NCBI GenBank assembly: GCA_964563395.1 | Contig: CAZLWK010000016.1 | Coordinates: 6,305-70,304, forward strand | DNA length: 64,000 nt | Direction: 5' to 3' | DNA from: JBEVOS01 sp964563395 | GTDB taxonomy: Bacteria > Pseudomonadota > Alphaproteobacteria > Caulobacterales > Aquidulcibacteraceae | Part shown: piece by piece, positions 16,838 to 25,960 of the stretch | How positions within the stretch are numbered: position 1 is the stretch's first letter | How the letters are laid out: the number at the start of each line of letters is the position of its first letter | Program-made: the position numbers and the translations under genes | Notes under the pieces: generated by a model | Seen by the model: only the letters and a program-made list of their open reading frames with translations | The model's database searches: none | What the model was told of the DNA's origin: nothing

Positions 16838-18442
16838 TCAGCCATCGAAGCCGCCCGGCAAGCCGGGCCCCTCGGCGCGCGGGCCCGGATCGCGGCGGAA
16901 TGCGCGGCGCACCTCGCCGAACGTCACCGCCCGCATCAGAAACAGCAACGGGAAATAAATCAGCCCGCAGGCGAGTATGATCGCCGCGATGGCGAATTCC
17001 TTGCGGCCGAACACGTCTATGAGTAGAGCCCGCTCAAGCCCGGCCAGCACAAGCAGCGCGCCCAGCGCCGCGGCGGCGAGCATGATGCGCGCCAGGCGTG
17101 ACAGGGCGGGCGCCCGAGGCGCATAGGCGCCGCGCTGCGCGAGCGCGCGCACCATCAACGCCACATTCACCCACGCGGCCGCCGAGGTGGCGATGGCAAG
17201 GCCGGGAAAGCCCGGCACGCCCGCAGCGCGCAAGCCAAAAAAGAGCGCCGATCCGATCAATACATTCAGCGCCATCGAGATGAGCGCGTACCGCATGGGC
17301 GCGCGCGTATCCTCGCGTGCAAAAAATGCGGGGGCGTAAATCTTGGCGAGCACGAAGGCCGGCACGCCCCAGCCATAATGAAAGAGCGCCGCGCCGACCT
17401 GGCGCGCATCTTCCGCTGTGAAGGCGCCGCGCGCGAACAGGGCATCGATCAAGAACGTGGGAATGGCCATCAGCGCCGCCGCCGCCGGCAACGTGAACGC
17501 CATGGACAGCGCCACCGCCTCATCGAGCGCGCCGCGCGCGCCTTCGGAATCGTTGTCCTGCACGAACCGCGACAAGCGCGGCAGCATGGCGACGCCCACG
17601 GCGATGCCGATCAATCCGAGCGGCAATTGATAGAGCCGATCAGCCACGTTGAGATACGTGATCGCGCCTTCTTCAAACGAGGCGAGCGCTTGACTGACGA
17701 TGATATTGATCTGCAGCGCGCCGCCGGCGATGGCGCCAGGTACGGCGAGCACGGCAAGGCGCTTGACGCCATCGGTCAATCGCGGGAGTGCGAATGCGCC
17801 GCCCATGCCGGCGCGGCGGGCGCCGATCCATACCCAAAGCGCCTGCAACAGCCCTGACACACTGACCGCGATCGCCGCGGCCAAGGCCGCCTCTTCCGGG
17901 TTGTTGCGATAAGGAATGACGGCGACGAGCAAGGACAGGTTCAGCAAGATCGGCGCGGCGGCGGCGACGAAAAATCGTCCCCGCGCATTGAGAACGCCCG
18001 AGAACAACGTCGCCGCGCTCATCGCCACGAGATAGGGCATCGTGATCTGCGATAAGAGCGTCGCGAAAGCGAAGGTGCGCGGATCGTCGACATAGCCGGC
18101 GAACAAGACCCGATTGATCGAGCCCATCGCGAAGATCGCCAGCGCCGACAAAACGCCTGTCGCCAACAGCAGCACGGACAGCGCCTCGCGCGCCAGCGCA
18201 TCGGCGCGCTCCGCGCCCTCGCCGGCCAATGTCTTGGAATAGACCGGCACGAAAGCCTGACTGAACGCGCCCTCGGCGAACAGACGGCGAAACAAATTCG
18301 GAAACCGCAAGGCCGCGAAGAAAGCGTCCGCGATCGGCCCCGCGCCCAAGGCGGCGGCCAGCACCAGATCGCGGGCGAAGCCGAGCACGCGCGACACCAG
18401 CGTCAGCCCGCCAATCACCGCCGTATTGCGCGCCAGGCTCAA
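16838..18442 (-). CDS. murJ: lipid II flippase MurJ
   Basis: Multi-pass inner-membrane protein of the MOP/MVF family, 534 residues with about 14 hydrophobic segments, which flips lipid II for peptidoglycan synthesis. The N-terminal signature RNTAVIGGLTLVSRVLGFARD and the conserved ADAFFAALRFPNLFRRLFAEGAFSQAFVPV are clear. The best start is TTG at 18442 with GGGAG about 6 bases upstream; no ATG fits the family start. It lies 47 bases after glnD and before trpS. Confidence 0.96.
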   Translation of the reverse strand: MSLARNTAVIGGLTLVSRVLGFARDLVLAAALGAGPIADAFFAALRFPNLFRRLFAEGAFSQAFVPVYSKTLAGEGAERADALAREALSVLLLATGVLSALAIFAMGSINRVLFAGYVDDPRTFAFATLLSQITMPYLVAMSAATLFSGVLNARGRFFVAAAAPILLNLSLLVAVIPYRNNPEEAALAAAIAVSVSGLLQALWVWIGARRAGMGGAFALPRLTDGVKRLAVLAVPGAIAGGALQINIIVSQALASFEEGAITYLNVADRLYQLPLGLIGIAVGVAMLPRLSRFVQDNDSEGARGALDEAVALSMAFTLPAAAALMAIPTFLIDALFARGAFTAEDARQVGAALFHYGWGVPAFVLAKIYAPAFFAREDTRAPMRYALISMALNVLIGSALFFGLRAAGVPGFPGLAIATSAAAWVNVALMVRALAQRGAYAPRAPALSRLARIMLAAAALGALLVLAGLERALLIDVFGRKEFAIAAIILACGLIYFPLLFLMRAVTFGEVRRAFRRDPGPRAEGPGLPGGFDG

Positions 18443-18489
18443 AGTGCCGCTCCCGAAGGCGTCCCGATTCGCGCCGCTCTCGTTGAGGC

Positions 18490-21315
18490 CTAGCGCCCCG
18501 TGCTGGCGCGCGCCACGGCCAGCTTGCGTCGCGCGGGATCCGCGGGCGCCTCCGGCTCGCCCGCGCGCAGCGCCGCCTCGAGCCCGTTCTTGAGTTCGCT
18601 CATGCGAGAAGCGGACATAACTTGCGCGCCGTCCGCCTCCTGCACGTAGAACACGTCGGACAAGCGCTCGCCCAAGGCGCCGATATGGGCGGAGACAATA
18701 CCAATCCTCAAATTGGCGAACACGTGAGCCAGCTCGGCCAGCACGCCGGGACGGTCCCGTCCTGAAACCTCCACAACGCTGGCATGGGGCGTAATGTCAT
18801 TGTCGATGCGCACCCAGGGCTCGATCGCGAAGGCGGCGGCGCGGCGCGAGGCCAGTTTGGGCGTGGGCGCTGGATGATCTTCGAGCGCCGCGCGGCGCAC
18901 GCGCGTGATCAGCGCATTCAGCGCGGCGGGATCGTTTCCGCCAAACGGTTTGAAATCCACGGTCTGCACGGAAAAAACATCGAACGCCTGGCCGTCTTTG
19001 GAAGTGTGCGCGCGCGCATCGGCGATATCCGCGCCGGTGGCGGAGACCGCCGCGCACAGGCTTGCGAAAAGCCCGGGCCGGTCGGGCGCGTGCACCAGCA
19101 ATTCGGTCACGCCATGTTCCGGCCGTGGCCGCGCGCCGACATGAATCGTCTCGCCGCCTTGGCGCGCGGCCAGCAATTCGCGGCTGTGCCAACGCAGCGC
19201 CTCATGATCGAAGGCCAGCCAATAGGCGTCCTCGAAGCGATCGAGCCAGCCTGACAGCGCGGCCACGCCGTCAGCGCCGATTTCGGCGGCGAGCTTTTCC
19301 TTCGCGGCGAGGGCGCGCTCGGCCAATTGCGCCGCGATCCCGGCCTCGTCGCTGCGCCCGCCGAGCAGGGCCGCTTCGGTGAGGTGATAAAGATCGCGCA
19401 GGAGTTGGCCCTTCCAGCCATTCCACACGCCAGGACCGACCGCGCGAATATCCGCGACCGTCAGGACGAGGAGCAGCCGCAACCGCTCGGGCGAGCCGAC
19501 GATCTCCGCGAATTGCGCAACGGTGCGCGGATCGCCGATGTCGCGCTTTTGCGCGAAATCGCTCATGTCCAAATGATGACGCACAAGCCAGCCGACGAGG
19601 TCGACCTCTTCAGCTGGCAGCCCAAGCCGCTCGCAGGCGCCGCGCGCGCTCTTTTCACCCTCGATCTGCTGATCGCCGATGCCCTTGCCCGTATCGTGCA
19701 GCAACATCGCCAGATAGAGCGCGCGCCGGTGAATGATCTTGGAGAAGATTTCGCTGGCCAGCGGATGATCGTCTTGCAGCCGGCCCTTCTCGATGTCGGC
19801 GATGAAATCCACGGCGCGCAGCGTGTGCTCGTCCACGGTGAAATGGTGGTACATATTGAATTGCATCTGCGCGACGATGCGGCCGAATTCGGGAAGAAAC
19901 CGGCCGAGAACGCCCGCCTCGTTCATCAGCCGCAAAGCCGCGCCGGGATGGCGGTCGGACGCCGCCACCGACAGGAAGGCCTCGATCGCCTTGGGATCGC
20001 GGCGCACGCTCGGCGTGATGCGTTTCAAACGCTTCGCCGCCTCCCCGATCAGGGCGGGATGCACGTCGAGATCGCGCTGGTCCGCGATCTGAAACAAGCG
20101 GATGAGATTGACCGGATCGTCCAAGACGTCCGGCCGGTCCACGTTGACGCGATAACCGTCGACGCGGAAGCCCGGCGCATCGGTCCAGATGTCGGCCCGC
20201 CCTTCGGATGCGCCGCGTTTCAGACCGATCGGCGCGGGTTTGACATGCTCGGCTTCGAGTTTCGCGCAGAGCGCCCGCGTGAGCTGGCCGACCTGCTTGG
20301 CGATAAGAAAATAGCGCTTCATGAAGCGCTCGACGCCGGTCTGGTCGCCGCGCTTTCCATAGCCCATCCGGCTGGCCATTTCCGGCTGCACATCGAAGCT
20401 GAGCCGTTCCTCGGCTCTGCCCGTCAGGTAATGCAAATGGCACCGCACGGTGAGAAGAAATTCCTCGGACCGTCGGGCGATGTTCATTTCCTCGGCTGTG
20501 AACACGCCCGCATCCACGAACTCCTTAGGCTTCTCAAATCCGTAACGGTGGCGGGCGAGCCAGAAGAGCGTGTGCAGATCGCGCAGGCCGCCCTTGCCCT
20601 CCTTGATGTTGGGCTCGACCATGTAGCGCGAGGCGCCGGCGCGCGTATGGCGCTCATCGCGCTCCTTCAGCTTGGCCGCGACGAACGCCGCGTGCGTTTT
20701 CGCGACCACGTCGCGCTGGAAGCGTTCGCGTAAATTCTGCGCGAGCGCCTTGTCGCCTACGATCAGGCGCGCCTCGAGAAGCGCTGTCTGGATCGTGTGG
20801 TCCTGCCTGGCGAGCCTTAGGCTCTCATCGACCGTGCGCGACGCATGGCCGACCTTCAGGCCCATGTCCCAGAGCATGTAGAGCATGTATTCCGTCACGC
20901 TCTCGATCCAGGCGTTCTGCTTGTAGCCGCGCAGAAACAAGAGATCGATGTCGGAGGACGGCGCCAATTGCCCGCGCCCATAACCGCCTACCGCCAGAAC
21001 CGCGAACCGCTCGCCCTCGGTGGGGTTGCGCGATCGGAACATGTGCACCGTGGTGAAATCATAGAGCGCGGCGATCACCTCGTCCGCCACCAGCGCTAAG
21101 AGGCGCGCGACGGCCGCGCCGTTCTCGCCGGCCTCCAGGCGCTCCTTCGCCACCAGGCGGCCGCGAAACAGCGCGCCGTGCAGGAGTTGCTGCGCCCGTT
21201 TGCGCAGCTCCGGCGATTCCGCGCCATAAGCGCGGGCCGCGGCGGTGAGCTGCGAGCGCAGCTTCATCCCGTCGACGACGAACTCGATCCGGGCGGGCTT
21301 CAAGGAAACGGGCAT
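18490..21315 (-). CDS. glnD: bifunctional PII uridylyltransferase/uridylyl-removing enzyme GlnD
   Basis: Nitrogen-sensing enzyme of 941 residues that uridylylates and de-uridylylates PII proteins in response to glutamine. The nucleotidyltransferase motif GGYGRGQLAPSSDIDLLFL is at about 110-128, the HD hydrolase domain has LHDTGKGIGDQQIEGEK, and two C-terminal ACT domains follow (LLVHAPDRPGLFASL and VVEVSGRDRPGVLAELAHVF). It begins an apparent glnD-murJ-trpS transcription unit on the minus strand. Confidence 0.97.
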   Translation of the reverse strand: MPVSLKPARIEFVVDGMKLRSQLTAAARAYGAESPELRKRAQQLLHGALFRGRLVAKERLEAGENGAAVARLLALVADEVIAALYDFTTVHMFRSRNPTEGERFAVLAVGGYGRGQLAPSSDIDLLFLRGYKQNAWIESVTEYMLYMLWDMGLKVGHASRTVDESLRLARQDHTIQTALLEARLIVGDKALAQNLRERFQRDVVAKTHAAFVAAKLKERDERHTRAGASRYMVEPNIKEGKGGLRDLHTLFWLARHRYGFEKPKEFVDAGVFTAEEMNIARRSEEFLLTVRCHLHYLTGRAEERLSFDVQPEMASRMGYGKRGDQTGVERFMKRYFLIAKQVGQLTRALCAKLEAEHVKPAPIGLKRGASEGRADIWTDAPGFRVDGYRVNVDRPDVLDDPVNLIRLFQIADQRDLDVHPALIGEAAKRLKRITPSVRRDPKAIEAFLSVAASDRHPGAALRLMNEAGVLGRFLPEFGRIVAQMQFNMYHHFTVDEHTLRAVDFIADIEKGRLQDDHPLASEIFSKIIHRRALYLAMLLHDTGKGIGDQQIEGEKSARGACERLGLPAEEVDLVGWLVRHHLDMSDFAQKRDIGDPRTVAQFAEIVGSPERLRLLLVLTVADIRAVGPGVWNGWKGQLLRDLYHLTEAALLGGRSDEAGIAAQLAERALAAKEKLAAEIGADGVAALSGWLDRFEDAYWLAFDHEALRWHSRELLAARQGGETIHVGARPRPEHGVTELLVHAPDRPGLFASLCAAVSATGADIADARAHTSKDGQAFDVFSVQTVDFKPFGGNDPAALNALITRVRRAALEDHPAPTPKLASRRAAAFAIEPWVRIDNDITPHASVVEVSGRDRPGVLAELAHVFANLRIGIVSAHIGALGERLSDVFYVQEADGAQVMSASRMSELKNGLEAALRAGEPEAPADPARRKLAVARASTGR

Positions 21316-21409
21316 GCGGCCGCCAATATAGGCAATCCCCAGCTCAAGCGATGCACTTGTTGAAAATCGCGGGCAGCGTGCACAGGTGCATGGCTTAATG
21401 GTTTCGGCG

Positions 21410-21447
21410 TTAGGTTAACCTTAAGCCATATGACGGACAGGTTAACC
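21410..21447. promoter_or_regulatory. two GGTTAACC palindromes in the glnD / small-membrane-protein divergent region
   Basis: AGGTTAACC occurs at 21412-21420 and again at 21439-21447, 27 bases apart, in the 229-base region between divergent glnD and the gene at 21545. The first copy is extended by TTA/TAA flanks to a longer imperfect palindrome. The binding protein is unknown. Confidence 0.35.
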
Positions 21448-21544
21448 AAACGCCCCGAACTTGCCTCAATTCGCCGTCAAAGCGAGCGTCTGGGGCCGGC
21501 GCGGGATACTGCGAAGCCTGTTGCTGTTTTGGGGAGTAAGGATC

Positions 21545-21886
21545 ATGGCGAGCTCACGCGGCGCGCGTCTCACGACGGTGGACGGCGACCCGAAGATTCG
21601 GCCCGTTCATGAGCTCGAAGCCCGCCATTATGACCCGATGTTTGAGGAGAAGCTGCTGCGCGCGCAATTCAAGCGCGAGCGCTCCTCCGCCTATTGGTTC
21701 GCCGCCTCGACCTGGGGAATCGCAGGTCTTGTGATCGGCGCCTGCCTTGGCGCCTATATGATGTATGTGGCGACGGTGGCGACGCTGCCGACGGCGGTCA
21801 ACGCCGTCACCCAGGGCATGGCGGTGCAGGAAATTCAGCGCCAAGCCGATCAACGCCCCAATCTGATGGAACAGAGCGGCCAATAG
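21545..21886 (+). CDS. small single-pass membrane protein of unknown function
   Basis: A 113-residue protein not recognised. The N-terminal 49 residues are charged (RPVHELEARHYDPMFEEKLLRAQFKRERSS) and probably cytoplasmic, one transmembrane segment spans about 50-78 (AYWFAASTWGIAGLVIGACLGAYMMYVA), and a short polar tail follows. ATG 21545 is preceded by AGTAAGGAT, a reasonable ribosome-binding site; the frame is open to 21461 but the extra residues lack support. It diverges from glnD and converges with mutS. Confidence 0.75.
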   Translation: MASSRGARLTTVDGDPKIRPVHELEARHYDPMFEEKLLRAQFKRERSSAYWFAASTWGIAGLVIGACLGAYMMYVATVATLPTAVNAVTQGMAVQEIQRQADQRPNLMEQSGQ

Positions 21887-21896
21887 GCCGCCTTCG

Positions 21897-24572
21897 TCAG
21901 GTCTTCAGCAGCGCGCGTAGCGCGTAGAGGGCGTCCAGCGCTTCTTTCGGTGTCAGCGAATCGGGATCGATTCGCGCCAGCGCTTCTTCGACGGCGCTTG
22001 GCTCCAGGGGCGCCGCGAAGAGCGGCAACGCCTCTCCCGGATCGATCACCTTTCCGGACTTTCCGGCCTCGAGCCTTTGCAGCACAGCCCGCGCGCGGTC
22101 GATCACCGAACGCGGCGCGCCGGCGAGCTTGGCGACCTGGACGCCATAAGAGCGATCCGCCGCGCCGGGCGCCACCTCGTGCAGGAAGACAAGGTCGCCC
22201 TTCCATTCCTTGGCGCGCAGATGCGCGTTCGCGGTCGCCTGCAGACGCTCGGCCAAGACCGTAAGCTCATGATAATGCGTGGCGAACAGGGCGCGGCACT
22301 TATTCTGATCATGCAAATGCTCGGCGGTCGCCCAGGCGATCGCGAGACCGTCGAAGGTGGCGGTGCCGCGGCCGATCTCATCGAGAACCACCAGCGCGCG
22401 CGGACCGGCCTGATTAAGAATGGCTGCCGTCTCGATCATCTCCATCATGAAGGTGGAGCGCCCACGAGCGAGGTCATCGCTCGCGCCGACGCGGGCGAAC
22501 AAGCGATCCACCACGCCCAAACGCGCGCGGCGCGCCGGCACGAACGCGCCCGCCTGCGCCAACACCGCCAAGAGCGCGGTCTGGCGCAGATAGGTGCTCT
22601 TGCCGGCCATATTGGGACCGGTGATCAAGAGCAGGCGCGGTCCGGCCTGGCCCGCGCCGTCGAGCCGCGTGTCGTTCGGCGTGAACCCCGCGCCCTGCCG
22701 GCGCAGCGCCGCCTCCACCACGGGATGGCGCGCGCCGTCGGCGATCAAAGCCTTGCTGTCGTCGATCTCGGGGCGAACCGCGCCGGCCTCCTCGGCCCAT
22801 TCGGCGAGCGCGGCCGACACGTCCAGAACCGCCAGCGCCTCCGCCGCCGCGCGCAACGCGATTGCGCATGCTGCCGCCTCGGCGGCGAACCCTCTGAACA
22901 GTTCGAGCTCCCGCGCCAGCGCCACATCGCCCGCGCGCGCGATCTTCGCATCGAGCTCGATCAATTCATTGGTGGTGAAGCGGATCGAATTGGCGTTGGT
23001 TTGTCGGTGGATGAACCGCGCCGACAGAGGCGCGGCGAACAACGTCTCGGCCTGCTTGGGCGTGGCGTCGATATGATAACCCAGCACGCCATTGTGGCGC
23101 AGCTTCAGCCCGGCGAGTCCCGTTTCTTCAGCGTAGCGCGTCTGAAGGCCGGCGATGACGCGTCGCGAATCATCGCGCAGCGCACGCTGTTCATCGAGCG
23201 CCATGTCGTAACCGCTGGCGATGAAGCCGCCGTCACGGCTCAAAAGCGGCAGATCGGACGCGAGCGCCCGCTCCAGGCTCTGCATCAGGCCCGCGAGCTG
23301 GGGGTTGGCGATCGTGCTCAACGCGGCGCACGCCGCCTCGATCTCTTCCGGCGCCTGCGCGGTCACGCCCACGAGGAGCGCGGCCGCGCGCTCGCCCGCG
23401 CGGATCGCCGTCAGAAGGGCTGCGAGATCGCGCGGGCCGCCGCGCCCCAAGAGCAGCCGCGTCAGCGCGCGCGCCAAGTCGCCGGCGCCGCGCAAATGCG
23501 TGCGCACCGTCGCGCGCCGGTCGGACGCTTGAACGAAGAAATCCACACTGTCGTGCCGCGCGCGAATCGCGGCGGGGTCCAGAAGGGGCGCGGCGAGGCG
23601 TTCGGCCAAAAGGCGCGCCCCGCCCGGCGTGACGGTGCGGTCGATCGCGGCGAGCAGCGAGCCTTCACGCCCGCCGCGCTGAGCGCGGTCGATCTCCAAC
23701 GCCGCGCGCGTCGCCGCATCGATCGCCATCGCCTGCGCGGCCGCACGCCGCTTCGGCGGCGCAAGCCGCGGCGCCGCGCCCGCCTGGGTCAGCTCCACAT
23801 AATCGATCAGCAGGCCCAGCGCCGACAATTCGACATCGCTGAACGCGCCGAAGCCGTCGAGCGTGGACACTTCGAACAGCGCCAAGAGCCGGCGCCGCCC
23901 GAATTTCGCATCCGCCTTCGCGGCGGGGCGAATGGTCATCGCCGCGCCGCCCGCCAAGGCGGCTGCGGCGGCGGCCTTCTCGTCGGCGTCGGTCGCAAGC
24001 AGTTCGGCCGGCGCCAGCCCCGCCACGCGCTCCTCAAGCCGCTCCGCCGCGAACGCCTCCACTTCGAGCGATCCCGTGGACACGTCCGCCACCGCGAGCG
24101 CGGCCTCCGCGCCCGCGCGGACAAACGCGGCGAGACGGTTCGGTGAGTGCGCATCGAGGAGACCGTCCTCGGTCAGCGTGCCGGGTGTGACGACGCGCAC
24201 CACCTCGCGGCGCACGATCGATTTAGAGCCGCGTTTGCGCGCCTCCGCGGGGTCTTCGACCTGCTCGCAGATCGCCACGCGGCAACCCCCGCGAATAAGC
24301 CGCGCCAGATAGGTTTCGGCCTGATGCCAGGGCACCCCGGCCATGGGGATGTCCTCGCCCTTGTGCTGACCGCGCTTGGTCAGCGTGATGCCCAGAATGG
24401 CGGCGGCCTTTTCCGCGTCCTCGAAGAACAATTCGTAGAAATCGCCCATCCGGAAAAACAAAAGCGCGTCCGGATGGTCGGCCTTGGCCGCCAAATATTG
24501 CGCCATGAAGGGCGAGGGCGCCCGCTCTGCGCGCGCGCCATTCTCGGGTGCGGGGGCGGCGGAATCAGCCAT
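21897..24572 (-). CDS. mutS: DNA mismatch repair protein MutS
   Basis: Mismatch-recognition ATPase of 891 residues. The mismatch-contacting Phe-x-Glu is F45-Y-E47 in GDFYELFFEDA; the core and clamp regions follow, and the C-terminal ATPase has Walker A GPNMAGKSTYLRQ and the DEIGRGTATFDGLAIAWA motif. Length and domain order are normal for MutS-I. It lies on the minus strand between the small membrane protein and a divergent efflux pump gene; closeness to glnD and maeB is common in alphaproteobacteria. Confidence 0.97.
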   Translation of the reverse strand: MADSAAPAPENGARAERAPSPFMAQYLAAKADHPDALLFFRMGDFYELFFEDAEKAAAILGITLTKRGQHKGEDIPMAGVPWHQAETYLARLIRGGCRVAICEQVEDPAEARKRGSKSIVRREVVRVVTPGTLTEDGLLDAHSPNRLAAFVRAGAEAALAVADVSTGSLEVEAFAAERLEERVAGLAPAELLATDADEKAAAAAALAGGAAMTIRPAAKADAKFGRRRLLALFEVSTLDGFGAFSDVELSALGLLIDYVELTQAGAAPRLAPPKRRAAAQAMAIDAATRAALEIDRAQRGGREGSLLAAIDRTVTPGGARLLAERLAAPLLDPAAIRARHDSVDFFVQASDRRATVRTHLRGAGDLARALTRLLLGRGGPRDLAALLTAIRAGERAAALLVGVTAQAPEEIEAACAALSTIANPQLAGLMQSLERALASDLPLLSRDGGFIASGYDMALDEQRALRDDSRRVIAGLQTRYAEETGLAGLKLRHNGVLGYHIDATPKQAETLFAAPLSARFIHRQTNANSIRFTTNELIELDAKIARAGDVALARELELFRGFAAEAAACAIALRAAAEALAVLDVSAALAEWAEEAGAVRPEIDDSKALIADGARHPVVEAALRRQGAGFTPNDTRLDGAGQAGPRLLLITGPNMAGKSTYLRQTALLAVLAQAGAFVPARRARLGVVDRLFARVGASDDLARGRSTFMMEMIETAAILNQAGPRALVVLDEIGRGTATFDGLAIAWATAEHLHDQNKCRALFATHYHELTVLAERLQATANAHLRAKEWKGDLVFLHEVAPGAADRSYGVQVAKLAGAPRSVIDRARAVLQRLEAGKSGKVIDPGEALPLFAAPLEPSAVEEALARIDPDSLTPKEALDALYALRALLKT

Positions 24573-24657
24573 GTGGGGGAGGCTTAGCGGCTAAGTCGGC
24601 GGACCGCGAGCCGTGCGCCGCTGGCGCCGCCGGCCAATTCGGTCCAAAAGCCTCGCC

Positions 24658-25920
24658 ATGCGCGCAACCGAGACCAGCGTGCGGACCGCCCCGCCGGCGC
24701 CGTCCGCCGCACTGCTTTTCCTGATCCTCGGCGCGCTGGTGGCCTTCCTCCCCGTGGCGATGGACCTCTACCTCCCCGCCATGCCTGCGATCGGAGAGGA
24801 TTTTGGAGCGTCCTCCGGCGCGGTTCAGCTGACGCTTTCGGCGTTTCTCCTGGGCGCGGCCGTCGGGCAATTCGCCTATGGGTCGGCCTCGGACCGGTTC
24901 GGCCGGCGCCCGCCCCTATTCGCAGGGCTTGCGCTCTATGCGCTCGCCTCCCTCGGCTGCGCCCTCGCGCCTACGATCGAAACCCTGATCGCGTTCCGCT
25001 TCCTGCAAGCCTTCGGCGCCGCGTCCGGCATGGTGATCGCCCGCGCCATCGTGTTCGACATGCGCGATGTGCGCACCGGCGCGCGCTACATGGCGCGCCT
25101 GATGCTGATCATGGGCCTTGCGCCGATTCTCGCGCCCATCCTTGGCGGCTGGCTCGTCGAGGCAAGCGGGTGGCGCGCCATTTTCTATGTGGTGACGGGT
25201 TTCGCGGCGTTGGTGTTCGCGCTCGCGCTTTGGCGCCTCCCCGAAACACGGAGCGAAGCCACCGCGCAAAATGCGCGCGGCGAAAATCTTCTGCAGGCGA
25301 CAGGCGCGCTGCTGCGCAACGGGCCGCTCATGCGCACCGCCCTCGTGGGCGCGAGCGGCAGCGCCAGCTTCTTCACCTATTTGTCCAACGCCCCGCACCT
25401 GATCATCGAGATTTACGGCGTGGCGCCGACGGAATTCGGCTATTATTTCGGCGCGAACGCCATCGTGTTCGTGGCTGCGGCGCAAGTGAACGGCTTCTTG
25501 CTTGGGCGCTTCCACCCCGCGCGCATTCTCAACGTGGCGGTGATCGTCGCTTTCGCGCTTTCCCTGATCCTCGCGGGCGTGGTTCTGTCGGACGGCGGCA
25601 AATGGCCCGTGCTGACGGCGATCTTCTTTCTGATCGGCGCGCTCCCCTTCATCGCCCCCAACGCCGCCGCCCTCGCCCAAGGGGAAGATCCCATCCGCTC
25701 GGGCGCCGTTTCGGCCCTCCAAGGGGCGATGTCGTTCGCCGCGGGCGGCGCGCTCGGCGCGCTCACCGGCTTCTTCCATGACGGCACGCCACGGCCGATG
25801 GCGATCGTCATCGTTCTCGGCGCCGCCCTCGCCTGCCTCCTGCGCTGGACGGGACCGCGCGACGAAGCGGCGGCGAGGGCGACAGGAAAGCCGCTTTCAC
25901 CGCGATCGGACGCAGACTAG
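24658..25920 (+). CDS. Bcr/CflA-family MFS drug efflux transporter
   Basis: A 420-residue 12-segment major facilitator. The DHA1 motifs are visible: AMDLYLPAMPAIGEDFGASSG at the start of TM1, ASDRFGRRPPLFAGL (motif A), FRFLQAFGAASGMVIARAIVFDM, and LAPILGGWLVEASGWRAIFY (motif C region). Family members export bicyclomycin, chloramphenicol or other small molecules; the substrate here is unknown. ATG 24658 is preferred to an upstream start that adds an arginine-rich leader. Confidence 0.9.
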   Translation: MRATETSVRTAPPAPSAALLFLILGALVAFLPVAMDLYLPAMPAIGEDFGASSGAVQLTLSAFLLGAAVGQFAYGSASDRFGRRPPLFAGLALYALASLGCALAPTIETLIAFRFLQAFGAASGMVIARAIVFDMRDVRTGARYMARLMLIMGLAPILAPILGGWLVEASGWRAIFYVVTGFAALVFALALWRLPETRSEATAQNARGENLLQATGALLRNGPLMRTALVGASGSASFFTYLSNAPHLIIEIYGVAPTEFGYYFGANAIVFVAAAQVNGFLLGRFHPARILNVAVIVAFALSLILAGVVLSDGGKWPVLTAIFFLIGALPFIAPNAAALAQGEDPIRSGAVSALQGAMSFAAGGALGALTGFFHDGTPRPMAIVIVLGAALACLLRWTGPRDEAAARATGKPLSPRSDAD

Positions 25921-25960
25921 GTTGCGCCCGCACTTATTCTGAAAGGGCCGGCCCGCCTCC

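Noticed and set aside
21395..21445. Several TTAA tetramers suggesting a CtrA box upstream of the gene at 21545
   Set aside because: None has the required 7-base spacing; the GGTTAACC palindromes describe the region better.
22077..24146. Long open frame antisense to mutS (689 codons)
   Set aside because: Arginine-rich low-complexity translation typical of the opposite strand of a GC-rich gene; mutS itself is unmistakable.
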